A stretch of DNA of 64,000 nucleotides from Faecalibacterium sp. I3-3-33 (GTDB lineage Bacteria; Bacillota; Clostridia; Oscillospirales; Ruminococcaceae). A program made the position numbers and the translations under genes. The DNA is taken from positions 2,542,001 to 2,606,000 of the forward strand of contig NZ_CP094469.1 in NCBI RefSeq assembly GCF_023347295.1, read 5' to 3'. The notes beneath the pieces were generated by a model. The model searched no databases. It saw only the letters and a list, made by a program, of their open reading frames with translations, and had not been told where the DNA came from. Positions 35,645-44,911 of this stretch are shown piece after piece; positions within the stretch are counted from its first letter, which is position 1; each line of letters opens with the position of its first letter.

Positions 35645-36772
35645 TCACGGGGTCTTGACCAGCTTGAGCAGCGCCGCAGTGATGCGGTCCAGACTGTCGT
35701 CCACCGACAGGCTGCGGGCGTTTTTGCCCATCTCGGCCAGCTTGCCGGGCTGTGCCAGCATAGTAGAAACAGTCTGCACCAGCTTTTCGCCGGTCAGGTC
35801 TTTTTCTTCGATCACCACAGCCGCCCCGGCCTTTTGCAGCTCCATGGCGTTGTAGTACTGGTGGTTCTCCGCCACGTTGGGGCTGGGGATCAGCACAGCG
35901 GCGCGTCCCACGGCTTCCAGCTCGGCCAGCGTCAGCGCACCGGCGCGGCTGATGACGAGGTCTGCCGCTGCCAGCAGCTCCGGCATATTGTTGATGTATT
36001 CCTTTACCACAAGGCTGTCACCGGGGGCAAAGTCCTTTTGCTTTTGCAGCTGCTCAAACAGCTGCACCCCGTACTGTCCGGTGGCGTGCAGGTGCAGCAC
36101 CGGCTTGTGCTCGTGCTGCTCCCATGCGCACAGGTCTGCCACCACCTCATTCACCCGGCGTGCACCCAGACTGCCGCCGAAGGACAGGATGACGGTGCGG
36201 TCGCCCGCACCCAGCTGTGCGCGGATGGCTTCGCGGTTCGCGGCCTGTACAAACACCTCCGGCCGCACGGGGTTGCCCACCACAAGGGTCTTGTCCGGTG
36301 CGCCCAGCTTTTCCACAGCGGCGGGCACAGCGGCAAACACGATATCCACATCCGGGGCCAGCAGCTTGTTGGTCACACCGGGAAAAGCGTTCTGCTCATG
36401 CAAAGCGGTGTGGATGCCCATTTTGGCGGCGCAGCGCACCACCGGGCCGGACACATAGCCGCCGCAGCCGATGACAAGATCCGGCTTTACCTCTTTCATC
36501 ATGGCCTTGGCCTTGGGCCCGGAGAGGGCCAGATTCCACAGGGTGATGATATTGCGCTTGATGTTGTGCAGGCTGAGCTTGCGCTGGAAGCCGGTGATCT
36601 CAATGTGGTGGAAGGGGTAGCCCGCCTGTGTGACCAAACGGTACTCCATGCCCTCCTTACGGCCTGCAAAGTGGATCTCGGCGGTAGGGTCGGCCTTTTT
36701 CAGCGCACCGGCAATGGCCAGTGCGGGGTTGATATGTCCGGCAGTGCCGCCGGCTGCGATGAGAACACGCAT
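35645..36772 (-). CDS. murG: undecaprenyldiphospho-muramoylpentapeptide beta-N-acetylglucosaminyltransferase
   Basis: MurG transfers GlcNAc to lipid I to form lipid II on the inner face of the membrane. The 375-aa GT-B protein has AAGGTAGHINPALAIA, HEQNAFPGVTNK, LSFGGSLGARRVNE and the UDP-GlcNAc site SRAGALTLAELEAVGRAAVLIPSP. AAGGAGG precedes the ATG. It lies between ftsW and ftsQ, 55 bases from ftsW. Confidence 0.97.
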   Translation of the reverse strand: MRVLIAAGGTAGHINPALAIAGALKKADPTAEIHFAGRKEGMEYRLVTQAGYPFHHIEITGFQRKLSLHNIKRNIITLWNLALSGPKAKAMMKEVKPDLVIGCGGYVSGPVVRCAAKMGIHTALHEQNAFPGVTNKLLAPDVDIVFAAVPAAVEKLGAPDKTLVVGNPVRPEVFVQAANREAIRAQLGAGDRTVILSFGGSLGARRVNEVVADLCAWEQHEHKPVLHLHATGQYGVQLFEQLQKQKDFAPGDSLVVKEYINNMPELLAAADLVISRAGALTLAELEAVGRAAVLIPSPNVAENHQYYNAMELQKAGAAVVIEEKDLTGEKLVQTVSTMLAQPGKLAEMGKNARSLSVDDSLDRITAALLKLVKTP

Positions 36773-36827
36773 GGTGATTCCTCCTTATAAACGCCCAGCC
36801 TGCGGCCGGGCGGGCTTGCGGTTTGTT

Positions 36828-38141
36828 TTACTGTTCTGTACGGGCTGCGCGGGCAGAAGCCAAGTCAATAGTCTTGCGGGCAAGCTCTGCTTCCCGCTCG
36901 GCGCGGGCGGCTTCCCGCTGGGCACGCATCTGCTCCCGCTGCTGCGCTGCCCGCTCGCCGTTGCGGCCTATGTTCACCATTACGCCCATCTCTGCCAGCA
37001 ACAGGATCAGACTGGTGCCGCCGGAGGAGAAGAAGGGCAGGCTGATGCCGGTGTTGGGCAGGGTGTTGGTGACCACGGCGATGTTGCAGAACACCTGCCA
37101 CGCGATCTGCGCCATAATGCCGATGCCTACCATGGTGCAGTACAAATTCTCGGCCTTATAGGCGATGAGCAGCCCCTGCACGATGAACAGCACGAACAGC
37201 ACGATGATGAGCACTGCGCCAATGAAGCCCAGTTCCTCGCACACCACACTGAAGATGAAGTCGTTGGTGCTTTCCGGCAGCCAGAGCTGCTTTTCCACGC
37301 TGTTGCCCAGCCCCAGCCCCTTCAGCCCGCCGGAGCCGATGGCGTAAAGGCTCTGCACGGTCTGGTCGGTCATCTGGCTCAGATCCTGCGTCCAGCCGTC
37401 CAGACGCTTTTGCAGGTAAGGGATGGAGTCCACATGGGAGAGCAGGGTCTCCAGCAACGCGCCCGCCGTGATGGCACCCGCCCATGTCAGCACACCGCCG
37501 CTGCCGGACAGCAGCAGGATGGTGCCCACCACCGCCACTGTCAGCACGATGCCGGACATGTGCGGCTCCAGCGCCAGCAGGATGACCACCGGTATAAGGG
37601 GCAGCACCGGCACTACCAGCTGCTTCCACACCCGCACCCGCAGCCACTCCTGTGGGGTAAGCAGGATGCGGCGCTCCGGGTCCAGCCGCTCCACCTGCGG
37701 CGCTTTGGCCGCAAGGTGGGAGCTGAACAGGATCATCTCAAACTTTGCCACCTCCGAGGATTGCAGCGTAAGCCCGCCGAAGCGGATCCAGCGGCGGCAG
37801 CCGTTCAGGGGTGCCATGGTCAGGGTGACGGCCAGCATGGCCAGCACGATGATGTACCCCGGCACCACCATCTTGCGCAGGAAACGGTGGTCCATATAGC
37901 TCATCAGGAACATACAGCCCAGCCCCAGCATCATGCACAGCGCCTGCTGCTTGATGTAGTGGAAGCTGTCGCCCATGCGCAGGTAGCCGGTGGTGTAGCT
38001 GGCGCTGAACAGCATCACCAGTCCAAAGATCATAATAACGGCCAGCGTAGCCAGCCAGTCGATCAGCAGCCGGGACCACGGGCCCGGGTCTCGCTGGAAC
38101 ACCGACACCGGCGCTCTGTGTTTTTTGCGGATAGTCGCCAT
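36828..38141 (-). CDS. ftsW: lipid II polymerase FtsW (SEDS family)
   Basis: FtsW polymerises lipid II at the septum together with the class B PBP. The 437-aa protein has about 10 membrane helices with SEDS motifs (MLFSASYTTGY, NGCRRWIRFGGLTLQSSEVAK, EELGFIGAV, LPFFSSGGTSLI). The ~45-residue C-terminal tail is rich in Arg/Glu/Ala and probably a charged cytosolic helix. The ATG at 38141 follows GGAAGGGAG; an in-frame extension upstream lacks an RBS. It lies 28 bases after the mraY-like gene. Confidence 0.95.
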   Translation of the reverse strand: MATIRKKHRAPVSVFQRDPGPWSRLLIDWLATLAVIMIFGLVMLFSASYTTGYLRMGDSFHYIKQQALCMMLGLGCMFLMSYMDHRFLRKMVVPGYIIVLAMLAVTLTMAPLNGCRRWIRFGGLTLQSSEVAKFEMILFSSHLAAKAPQVERLDPERRILLTPQEWLRVRVWKQLVVPVLPLIPVVILLALEPHMSGIVLTVAVVGTILLLSGSGGVLTWAGAITAGALLETLLSHVDSIPYLQKRLDGWTQDLSQMTDQTVQSLYAIGSGGLKGLGLGNSVEKQLWLPESTNDFIFSVVCEELGFIGAVLIIVLFVLFIVQGLLIAYKAENLYCTMVGIGIMAQIAWQVFCNIAVVTNTLPNTGISLPFFSSGGTSLILLLAEMGVMVNIGRNGERAAQQREQMRAQREAARAEREAELARKTIDLASARAARTEQ

Positions 38142-38169
38142 CTGCGCTCCCTTCCCTCTCTGTGCCCGG

Positions 38170-39165
38170 TCAGCACCAGCGCAGCAGCGCCAGCGCCAGC
38201 ACATAGCCGACAGCGCTCAGCGCAAAGCTGTACAGGAACACCGTCTCCGGGCTCATTTTATGCTTTTTTACCCAGCAGCGCAAAGGCTTGCCGGTGCGCT
38301 TTGCACACAGCAGCTGCGCTGCCAAAAGACCGCCCGCCGCCCAGAAGGGCAGCGCCAGCGGCACGGTCAGGCTGGTCATATCCAGACACAGCGGAATGCA
38401 GCCGATGGCACCCGCCGCCAGCAGGCTGCCGCAGCAGCCCACCCCCAGCCTTGCCGGGGGGAACGCCCACAGCAGCAGTGCCACCAGTGCCCCGGCCAGC
38501 GCGGCGGGCAGCACCGCCAGCCCGGAAACGCCCAGACCGGCCTCTGTCATCATCAGCGCCAGCATGGCCACAAAGGCCGCACCGCACACCGTGCCCTCGT
38601 CCCGCTCGGCGATGCGGGCGCACTCAGCCAGTGCCACCATGAGCACCGCCCACAAAAAGGGCACGGCGCTGCCCAGCAGCACATACCCCGCCCCGGGCAC
38701 GCCCAGCCCCCGGGGCAAACAGCCCGCTGCCCGCAGCAGCAAAAGGACAAAGGCCGCGGCCAGTGCTTCCAGCAAAAGCCGCACGTCCCGCCGCAGCCCC
38801 AGCGCCGCCGGGCTGCGCATCCGGGCAAGATCTTCTGCAAGACCCACTGCCCCAAAGGCAAGGCTCCCAGCCAGCGCCGTGAGCAGCCGTGTCATCAGCC
38901 GGCCCTCGCTGCCCAGCAGCTCCGGCTGGCCTACGCAGGCGGCAAGCCAGCCCACGCCCACCGCAGCCACCGTGCCCGCCGCCGCACACAGCCCGCCCCA
39001 CAGCGGGGCGCGCAGGGGTGCAGGCCGGGGCTGCTCAGACTGTACCGGCTGCTGTTGTTGTTCGCGGCGTTCCAGCACCCGCCGCAGCGGCACAAACAGG
39101 CTGCACAGGGCTGCCGTAAGGGCAAAGCCCAGCACCACCGCCGCTGCCAAGGCGAAACGCTCCAT
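38170..39165 (-). CDS. MraY-like membrane protein with degenerate active site
   Basis: The 331-aa polytopic protein occupies the usual mraY place between murF and ftsW. It aligns along its length with MraY/WecA: a WGG after the first helices (TPTMGG in MraY), AFGAVGLAEDLA (FGxIGFxDDxxK), GALVALLLWAFPPARLGVGC (GFLWFNxPPAKVFMGD), a following CGSLLAAG, and the C-terminal end. The catalytic residues are mostly gone. The first Asp of the DD pair is Glu (residues 111-112 ED). The NLTDGLDG region reads RIAERDEG. The Asp of MGDTGS is Cys (GVGCCGS, 241-247), and HHH reads KKHK (300-303). It probably cannot make lipid I. The frame is intact and well translated (GGAG RBS), so it is a pseudoenzyme candidate, not a decayed gene. 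Confidence 0.8.
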   Translation of the reverse strand: MERFALAAAVVLGFALTAALCSLFVPLRRVLERREQQQQPVQSEQPRPAPLRAPLWGGLCAAAGTVAAVGVGWLAACVGQPELLGSEGRLMTRLLTALAGSLAFGAVGLAEDLARMRSPAALGLRRDVRLLLEALAAAFVLLLLRAAGCLPRGLGVPGAGYVLLGSAVPFLWAVLMVALAECARIAERDEGTVCGAAFVAMLALMMTEAGLGVSGLAVLPAALAGALVALLLWAFPPARLGVGCCGSLLAAGAIGCIPLCLDMTSLTVPLALPFWAAGGLLAAQLLCAKRTGKPLRCWVKKHKMSPETVFLYSFALSAVGYVLALALLRWC

Positions 39166-39193
39166 AACTCAGACACTCCATTTCGCCAAATAG

Positions 39194-40576
39194 TTATACT
39201 TCCGCTTCTTTATGCTCTTCATAGAAGATATCCAGCACTTTTTCCAGTGCCATGCCGTGGCTGGCCTTTACCAGAACGGCATCGCCGGGCTGCACCCGGT
39301 CCAGCAGAGCATCGGCGGCCTCGCGGTAATTTTCCGCGTGCAGGGTCTTTACCCCCTTGGCGGCAGCCACCACGGCGGTGCGCTTGGCCTGCTCGCCGTA
39401 GGTGATCAGGCAGTACAGCCCGCTCTCGGCGGCAAGGCGTCCCAGCTCCTCGTGTGCTTCGCGGCTCATCTCGCCCAGCTCCAGCATATCGCCCAGCAGG
39501 GCAAAGCGGCGCTTGCATGGGAAATCTTTAAACATCGCCAGCGCAGCCTTCATGCTGTCCGGGTTTGCGTTGTAGCAGTCCTCGATGACGGTCACGCCCT
39601 CGCTGTCCACCACCTTCTGGCGGCGGCCGGTCTGCTCAAAGTTGGAAAGGCCCCGGACGACCCTCTTGGCGTCGCAGCCCAGACGGGTAGCGGCGCAGTA
39701 GGCAGCCAAGGCGTTTGCCACATTGTGGCGTCCCATGGCGGGGATGTTCACCACAAAGGTGCCGTGCTCCTGATCCTCCAACACAAAACTCATGCCGTCA
39801 GTCTCCTGCCGGATAGACAGGGCGCAGACGTCCGCGTTCTCGTCGCTCAGACTGAACCACACCGGGCGCACATGGGCGGGCAGCGTTGCCTTGCGCAGGA
39901 AGGGGTCGTCGTAGTTCAGCACCAGCGGCGCGCCCTCCGGCAGACCGTTGCAGATCTCCAGCTTTGCCTTGCAGATATTCTCCTGACTGCCCAGATTGCC
40001 GATGTGGGACACGCCGATGCAGGTAATGATGCCCACATCCGGGCGTGCTGCCCGCACCAGACGGTCGATCTCACCGGCGTGGCTCATGCCCATCTCGATG
40101 ACTGCGTACTCGGTGCTGCTTTCCAGCCGCATCAGGGTGCGGGGCATTCCCAGCTCGTTGTTCTGGTTGCCCTCAGTCTTGATGGTCTCGCCAAAGCTGC
40201 TCAGGGCGGCGTAGGTCATCTGCTTGGTGGTGGTCTTGCCCACGCTGCCGGTCACGCCCACCATCTTGGGGTGGTACTGGCTGCGGTAGTTTGCGCCCAT
40301 CACCATCATGGCGTGGTAGCTGTCCGGGCAAAGGATGGCCTTTTCCTCCGGCACACCGGGCACGGGATGGTTGACCACCACATACTCCGCGCCCTGCTCC
40401 AGCGCACGGGCGGCGAAATCATGGCCGTCGAACCGCTCGCCGGGGAAGGCCACAAAAATGCAGCCGGGCTTTACCTCGCGGCTATCGGTGGTGACCAGCT
40501 CCACCTCCGGGTCACTGGTCAGTTTTCCGGCAGGCACCAGCCCTGCCAGAAGCTTGCTTACATGGATCTTTTCCAT
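39194..40576 (-). CDS. murF: UDP-N-acetylmuramoyl-tripeptide--D-alanyl-D-alanine ligase
   Basis: MurF adds D-Ala-D-Ala to the UDP-MurNAc-tripeptide. The 460-aa Mur ligase has GVTGSVGKTTTKQM (ATP loop), EGNQNNELGMPRTLM, AVIEMGMSHAGEI, and the C-terminal EDCYNANPDSMKAAL. The ATG at 40576 has GAGGGG 8 bases before it; the upstream extension is unsupported. A TATAAT lies just upstream, so murF may have its own promoter after the repeat at 40653. Confidence 0.97.
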   Translation of the reverse strand: MEKIHVSKLLAGLVPAGKLTSDPEVELVTTDSREVKPGCIFVAFPGERFDGHDFAARALEQGAEYVVVNHPVPGVPEEKAILCPDSYHAMMVMGANYRSQYHPKMVGVTGSVGKTTTKQMTYAALSSFGETIKTEGNQNNELGMPRTLMRLESSTEYAVIEMGMSHAGEIDRLVRAARPDVGIITCIGVSHIGNLGSQENICKAKLEICNGLPEGAPLVLNYDDPFLRKATLPAHVRPVWFSLSDENADVCALSIRQETDGMSFVLEDQEHGTFVVNIPAMGRHNVANALAAYCAATRLGCDAKRVVRGLSNFEQTGRRQKVVDSEGVTVIEDCYNANPDSMKAALAMFKDFPCKRRFALLGDMLELGEMSREAHEELGRLAAESGLYCLITYGEQAKRTAVVAAAKGVKTLHAENYREAADALLDRVQPGDAVLVKASHGMALEKVLDIFYEEHKEAEV

Positions 40577-40652
40577 TGTTCTATCCCCTCTCGTTCTATC
40601 TATTATAGGGAACCGCCGCACCGTATTTTGTACAGCGGCCTTTTCGGCGTTT

Positions 40653-40771
40653 GACGATTAGAAATGGCCTCCGCGCTGCTCTGGCCATTCTCAGCGGAAA
40701 TCATCTTATAAATTGGGCGATTCCGGGCAGACTGCGGTCTGCCCGGAATCGCATTTTCACGAATGGAGCCG
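40653..40771 (+). repeat. two-hairpin TGCG repeat, copy 2 (inside the dcw cluster)
   Basis: GACGAT (40653). Hairpin 1 pairs AATGGCC (40663-40669) with GGCCATT (40683-40689); then CTCAGCGGAAATCATCTTAT. Hairpin 2 is a 16-bp perfect stem (40717-40732 with 40737-40752) around TGCG (40733-40736), followed by ATTTTCAC. It lies between the PBP stop and murF, next to a GC-rich terminator-like hairpin at about 40612-40644. Confidence 0.85.
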
Positions 40772-40799
40772 CAGCGGAAAACGCGCTATAAAATCGTTT

Positions 40800-43277
40800 T
40801 TACCCACAGGTCAGAGTAATGATGGTGCCGCGCTGCACGCTGGAGCCGGGCTCATCGCTTTGCGCCTGCACCGTGCCGCTACCTTCCACCACGCAGTTCA
40901 GCCCGGCGGCGCTCAGCATCTGGCGGGCAAAGTCCGGGCTCTTGCCTGTCACATCCGGCACCTCGGTGCGGCTGCCCTCGTAGGTATCGGTATACAGGTA
41001 GATGGTGGTGCCGTAGGGCACCTTTGCACCCGCGTGGGGGTACTGGTAGGTGACCGGGGCAGCGGACTGGCTGCTCTGGCTCTCCTGCAATTGATGCTTC
41101 AAGCCCTGAATGTTCAGGCTCACCTGTGCGTTGCTCCACTCGGTGCCCACAAGGTTCGGCACCGTAACGATGGTGCCGCTGCGGTCCTCGCCGTCGGTGG
41201 CGATGCCCAGATAGGGAGCCACCTCGCTGATAATATTGCCCGCCACAGGGGCTGCAAGGATGGAGGAATAGTCCGTCCGGGCGTTGTTGGGGTCGTCCAG
41301 CATGACGTAGACCAGAATTTCCGGGTCGTTGGCGGGCAGCACTGCCACAAAGGAGGCCACCTTTTTATAGTCGCCATCGGCGCGGCGGTGCATATTCAGC
41401 TGCTCGGAAGTGCCGGACTTGCCGCCGATGCGGTAGCCGGACACATAGGCGTTTTTGCCGCCGCCGGTGCCGTTGCCCACCTCGTACTCCATCATCTCCC
41501 GGATGACCTCGCTGGCGCTCTGGCTGATGACCTGACGGCGCACGTTTGCGCCAATCTCCTGAATGACATTGCCGTTGGCATCGGTGATCTTATCCACCAC
41601 GTGGGGGGTGACCAGATACCCGCCGTTGACAGTGGCTGCAATGGCGGTGCACATCTGCAGCGGGGTGATGGCCATGGCCTGACCGAAGGAGGAGGAAGCC
41701 AGCTGCACCTCGCCCAGCTGGTCGGCGCGGTAGTACTGCATAAAGTTGGTCTCGCTGGGCAGGTCCACGCCGGTGCGGGCGGTAAAACCGAAGGCATCGA
41801 AGTAGTTATAGAACTGCTGCGAGCCGACATGCTGCCCCAGCTGGATGTAGTAGATGTTGCAGCTCTTGCGCAGCGCCTCGGCCATATTGAGCAGGCCGTG
41901 CGCCTTGCGCCCTGCGCAGTGGTAGGTCTCCTTGGCTACGCCGTAAGCGCCGGAGCAGGTAAAGGTGGTGTTCATGGTCGCCACGCCGGAGTCGATGCCC
42001 ATGGCAGAGGTGATGACCTTGAACACAGAACCCGGGTAGTACAGCTCGGTGATGGTCTTGTTCTTCCACAGGATATCCCGGTAGTAGCCGGAATAGTCCG
42101 CTTCTTCGTCCAAGATTTTATTGCCCTGTTCATCGGTGATGTAGTTGCCGTCGGCGTCCTTTTTATAGATGCCGTAAAGTTCCGGCTCTGCGTGCACCAG
42201 CTCGTTGAGGTAGGCCTCGTTGGCGGTGTAGTTCAGCGGATCGTTGGGGTCAAAGTCCGGCTTGGAGGCCATGGCAAGGATGGCACCGGTCTTGACGTCC
42301 ATCACAATGGCGCAGCCGCGGTTTTCCACCGTGTTGGCTGCAATGGCCTCGTTCAGGTACCGCTCTGCGATCTCCTGCACGTTCACATCCAGAGACAGCA
42401 CCAGATTGGAGCCGTCCTTGGCGGCAAAGGTGGTGGCGTTGGCGTCTGCAATGGCGTTGCCCACCGCGTTGCGCTGGGTGATGGTGCGGCCATCCACACC
42501 GGCTAAGGTGGACTGGTAGGATTTTTCCAGTCCGTAGGCGCCGACGCCATCCGCATCCGTAAAGCCCAGCACCGCTGCGGCAAAGGCGCCGTAGGGGTAG
42601 TTGCGCTGGAAGCTCTTTTCCGAGGACACCGAGATGCGTCCCTTGCGGGAGGTGTCGGTAGCCTTTTTGTGCGCCTTGTTGAAGCTGGTGACGTATTTTT
42701 CAATGGAAAGCTTCACCGCGTTGTTCACCTTGGTGGCAAGGGTGACGTAGGCAGAATCCAGCCGGGAAAGCGCATCGTAGACGGTCTGGTACTGCTGCTG
42801 GTACTCTGCCGAGGAGGTGTCCACGCTGTCCATGCTTTCGCCGTCCCCGGAGAGCAGACGCAACGTCAGCTCCCGGCTCACCTCGGCGCACATGGCGGGG
42901 TCCAGCGTTTTGGTCACGGTGTCGTCATCGTTGGTCTTGCTGGTATAAAGGATGCTGCTGTAACTGGGGTCTGCCCAGATGGTCCACACCACGCTGGTGG
43001 AGGCAAGGGTAATGCCGGAGGCATCGTAGATCTCGCCCCGGGTGGCCTTGATGGTGGTATCCAGCAGCTGCTGCTGGGCGGCGTACTGGCGGTACTCTGC
43101 CCCGTGGATGATCTGGATCTTATACAGGCTGCGGATGACGATGGCAGCCGCCACCACCACCGCAAGGATGCCCAGACGGCTGCAAAGCCGCCGCACCCGG
43201 CTGTCCAGCCGGTCCCGGCCGGAGGCCGGACGCAGACGGTAGCCCCTGCTTTTTTTGTTACGGAAAGGTTCTTGCAT
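40800..43277 (-). CDS. ftsI: class B penicillin-binding protein with two PASTA domains (FtsI/SpoVD-type)
   Basis: The 825-aa transpeptidase cross-links septal peptidoglycan with FtsW. It has a short Arg-rich cytosolic N-terminus and one membrane helix (LGILAVVVAAAIVIRSLY). A PBP dimerisation domain follows (ATRGEIYDASGITLA), then the transpeptidase with SxxK (YPGSVFK), SxN (KSCN) and KSGT. Two PASTA repeats near residues 690-825 (VTVPNLVGTEWS, TEVPDVTGKSPD) close the protein. The ATG at 43277 follows AGGAGA. It is separated from ftsL by a strong terminator-like hairpin, so its expression may be uncoupled from the mraZ promoter. Confidence 0.95.
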   Translation of the reverse strand: MQEPFRNKKSRGYRLRPASGRDRLDSRVRRLCSRLGILAVVVAAAIVIRSLYKIQIIHGAEYRQYAAQQQLLDTTIKATRGEIYDASGITLASTSVVWTIWADPSYSSILYTSKTNDDDTVTKTLDPAMCAEVSRELTLRLLSGDGESMDSVDTSSAEYQQQYQTVYDALSRLDSAYVTLATKVNNAVKLSIEKYVTSFNKAHKKATDTSRKGRISVSSEKSFQRNYPYGAFAAAVLGFTDADGVGAYGLEKSYQSTLAGVDGRTITQRNAVGNAIADANATTFAAKDGSNLVLSLDVNVQEIAERYLNEAIAANTVENRGCAIVMDVKTGAILAMASKPDFDPNDPLNYTANEAYLNELVHAEPELYGIYKKDADGNYITDEQGNKILDEEADYSGYYRDILWKNKTITELYYPGSVFKVITSAMGIDSGVATMNTTFTCSGAYGVAKETYHCAGRKAHGLLNMAEALRKSCNIYYIQLGQHVGSQQFYNYFDAFGFTARTGVDLPSETNFMQYYRADQLGEVQLASSSFGQAMAITPLQMCTAIAATVNGGYLVTPHVVDKITDANGNVIQEIGANVRRQVISQSASEVIREMMEYEVGNGTGGGKNAYVSGYRIGGKSGTSEQLNMHRRADGDYKKVASFVAVLPANDPEILVYVMLDDPNNARTDYSSILAAPVAGNIISEVAPYLGIATDGEDRSGTIVTVPNLVGTEWSNAQVSLNIQGLKHQLQESQSSQSAAPVTYQYPHAGAKVPYGTTIYLYTDTYEGSRTEVPDVTGKSPDFARQMLSAAGLNCVVEGSGTVQAQSDEPGSSVQRGTIITLTCG

Positions 43278-43357
43278 TGGTTCTCTCCTGCGGGGCGTGC
43301 ACTGCATTCCGCACGCCCTGCGCTGTTATTTGTTCAGACTGCGGTGTCCATAAACCG

Positions 43358-43387
43358 AAAAAAGCGTGCGCTGCCGCACGCTTTTTC
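43358..43387 (-). terminator. intrinsic terminator/attenuator between ftsL and the PBP gene
   Basis: On the minus strand GCGTGCG pairs with CGCACGC around GCAG, followed at once by TTTTTT; counting the A/T pairs the stem is 12 bp (43359-43370 with 43375-43386). It starts 4 bases after the ftsL stop. A second hairpin (43293-43300 with 43311-43318) lies just before the PBP RBS. Confidence 0.75.
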
Positions 43388-43390
43388 CGT

Positions 43391-43870
43391 TTATCTCACG
43401 GTGCCCAGAATGTTCACCGCGCCGGTGTACAAAAAGTCGGTCCATTGCCGCACGGTGGATTCCCGGCGTACCAGTTCACCACTTTCGCCCAAGCGGATGT
43501 AGGTGATCTGGCTGGGGTCTACCTTCATCAGACCCAGCCGCCCTGCGGTCTCCTCCACGCTGGCAATGTTGGTCTTGCTGTTCAGGGTGCTGTTGTAGTA
43601 GGTATACTGGCTCTGCTCGCTGACCAGCTGCGCTTTTGTGGCCTGGATCTGGTCGTTCAGCTCCACCAGCTGTGCCTCGCTCCACAGCAGGCTGATGGCA
43701 AAGCCCACCAGCAGTGCTGCCGCCACCAGATTCATGGCGTTATGTAAGGCGGCCTGCAGCGGGTTCAACCGCCGCTTGCCGCCCTTTGCTACCCGCAGGT
43801 TTGCTTTGCGCTGCGGCTGCGGTGCCCTGCGGCGGCGCGCCGCGTTACGATCGTATGCTGGCTGACCCAT
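43391..43870 (-). CDS. ftsL: cell division protein FtsL
   Basis: The 159-aa bitopic protein has a basic cytosolic N-terminus, one membrane helix (AMNLVAAALLVGFAISLLW) and an extracytoplasmic leucine-zipper-like coil (EAQLVELNDQIQATKAQLVSE). The call rests on this build and on its place between rsmH and the PBP gene. GAGGAGAGG precedes the ATG at 43870. It forms the FtsQLB divisome hub with FtsQ. Confidence 0.88.
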   Translation of the reverse strand: MGQPAYDRNAARRRRAPQPQRKANLRVAKGGKRRLNPLQAALHNAMNLVAAALLVGFAISLLWSEAQLVELNDQIQATKAQLVSEQSQYTYYNSTLNSKTNIASVEETAGRLGLMKVDPSQITYIRLGESGELVRRESTVRQWTDFLYTGAVNILGTVR

Positions 43871-43909
43871 GGTTCCTCTCCTCCTCACGATGCCGGTGCT
43901 TCCGGCATC

Positions 43910-44875
43910 TCAGCATTTTTCCAGTACACGCAGGTGAGCAGAACGGCTGCGCCGGTTCTCCTCCAGCTCCTGCGTGTCAGCTTCAATCGGTTTGCGGGTG
44001 ATAAGCTTTGCCTTTGCCTTGCCGCCGCATACACACACCGGAAACTCCGGCGGGCAGGTACAGGCCGTGGACCAGCGGCGGAACTTGTTCTTGACCAGCC
44101 GGTCCTCCAGAGAGTGGAAGGTGATCACGCACAACCGGCCGCCCGGTGCAAGGTGATCAAAAATGGTATCCAGGCCCTCTTCCAGCGCATCCAACTCGTG
44201 GTTCACTGCAATGCGCAGTGCCTGAAAGGTGCGGCGGGAGGGGTTCTTGTTCTTGCGGCGCTCTGCCGGGGGCATGGCGCTTGCTACAATGTCTGCCAGC
44301 TGCAGGGTGGTCAGGATGGGGGCAGCTTCCCGCGCCTCCACGATCTTTCCTGCGATCTGCCATGCGTAGGGCTCCTCACCGTAGTCCCGCAGGATGCGGG
44401 CCAGTTCCTCGCGGCTTTCGGTGTTCACAAGGTCTGCGGCGGTCTCGCCCTGCTGGCTCATGCGCATATCCAGCGGTGCGTCTGCCCGGTAGGAAAAGCC
44501 CCGGGCGGCATCGTCCAGCTGGTGGCTGGAAACGCCAAGATCCAGCAGTGCGCCGTTGATCTTTTCAATACCCAGCTGCTCCAGCGCCTGTCCCGCATAG
44601 CGGAAGTTGATCTGCACTACGGTGGCAGGCAGCCCGGCAAGGCGGGAGCGCGCGGTCTGCACCGCGTCCGGGTCCTGATCCAGCGAGATGAGCCTGCCGC
44701 CCTTGGCGGCGTCCAGCCGCAGGGCGATCTGGCGGGAATGTCCCGCGCCGCCGGCGGTGCCGTCCAGATAGGTGCCCGCCGGGTCGATGGCAAGCCCCGT
44801 CAGGCACTCGTTCAGCAAAACAGGGATATGCTCAAACGAGGCCGGGTCAAAGGGCTGCTGTTCTTCAAAGGCCAT
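43910..44875 (-). CDS. rsmH: 16S rRNA (cytosine(1402)-N4)-methyltransferase
   Basis: RsmH (MraW) methylates C1402 in the ribosomal P site using SAM. The 321-aa product has HIPVLLNECLTGL, YLDGTAGGAGHS (SAM loop), LISLDQDPDAV, ALLDLGVSSHQLDDAARGFSYR, PLDMRM, and RTFQALRIAVNHELDAL. The C-terminal region holds CTCPPEFPVCVCGG, a cysteine cluster common in Firmicute members. The ATG at 44875 has AGGAGG 8 bases before it, so the GTG at 44881 is less likely. Confidence 0.97.
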   Translation of the reverse strand: MAFEEQQPFDPASFEHIPVLLNECLTGLAIDPAGTYLDGTAGGAGHSRQIALRLDAAKGGRLISLDQDPDAVQTARSRLAGLPATVVQINFRYAGQALEQLGIEKINGALLDLGVSSHQLDDAARGFSYRADAPLDMRMSQQGETAADLVNTESREELARILRDYGEEPYAWQIAGKIVEAREAAPILTTLQLADIVASAMPPAERRKNKNPSRRTFQALRIAVNHELDALEEGLDTIFDHLAPGGRLCVITFHSLEDRLVKNKFRRWSTACTCPPEFPVCVCGGKAKAKLITRKPIEADTQELEENRRSRSAHLRVLEKC

Positions 44876-44911
44876 TGGCACGGCCTCCTTTCTCGGTTTT
44901 AGTTTTTTGTA

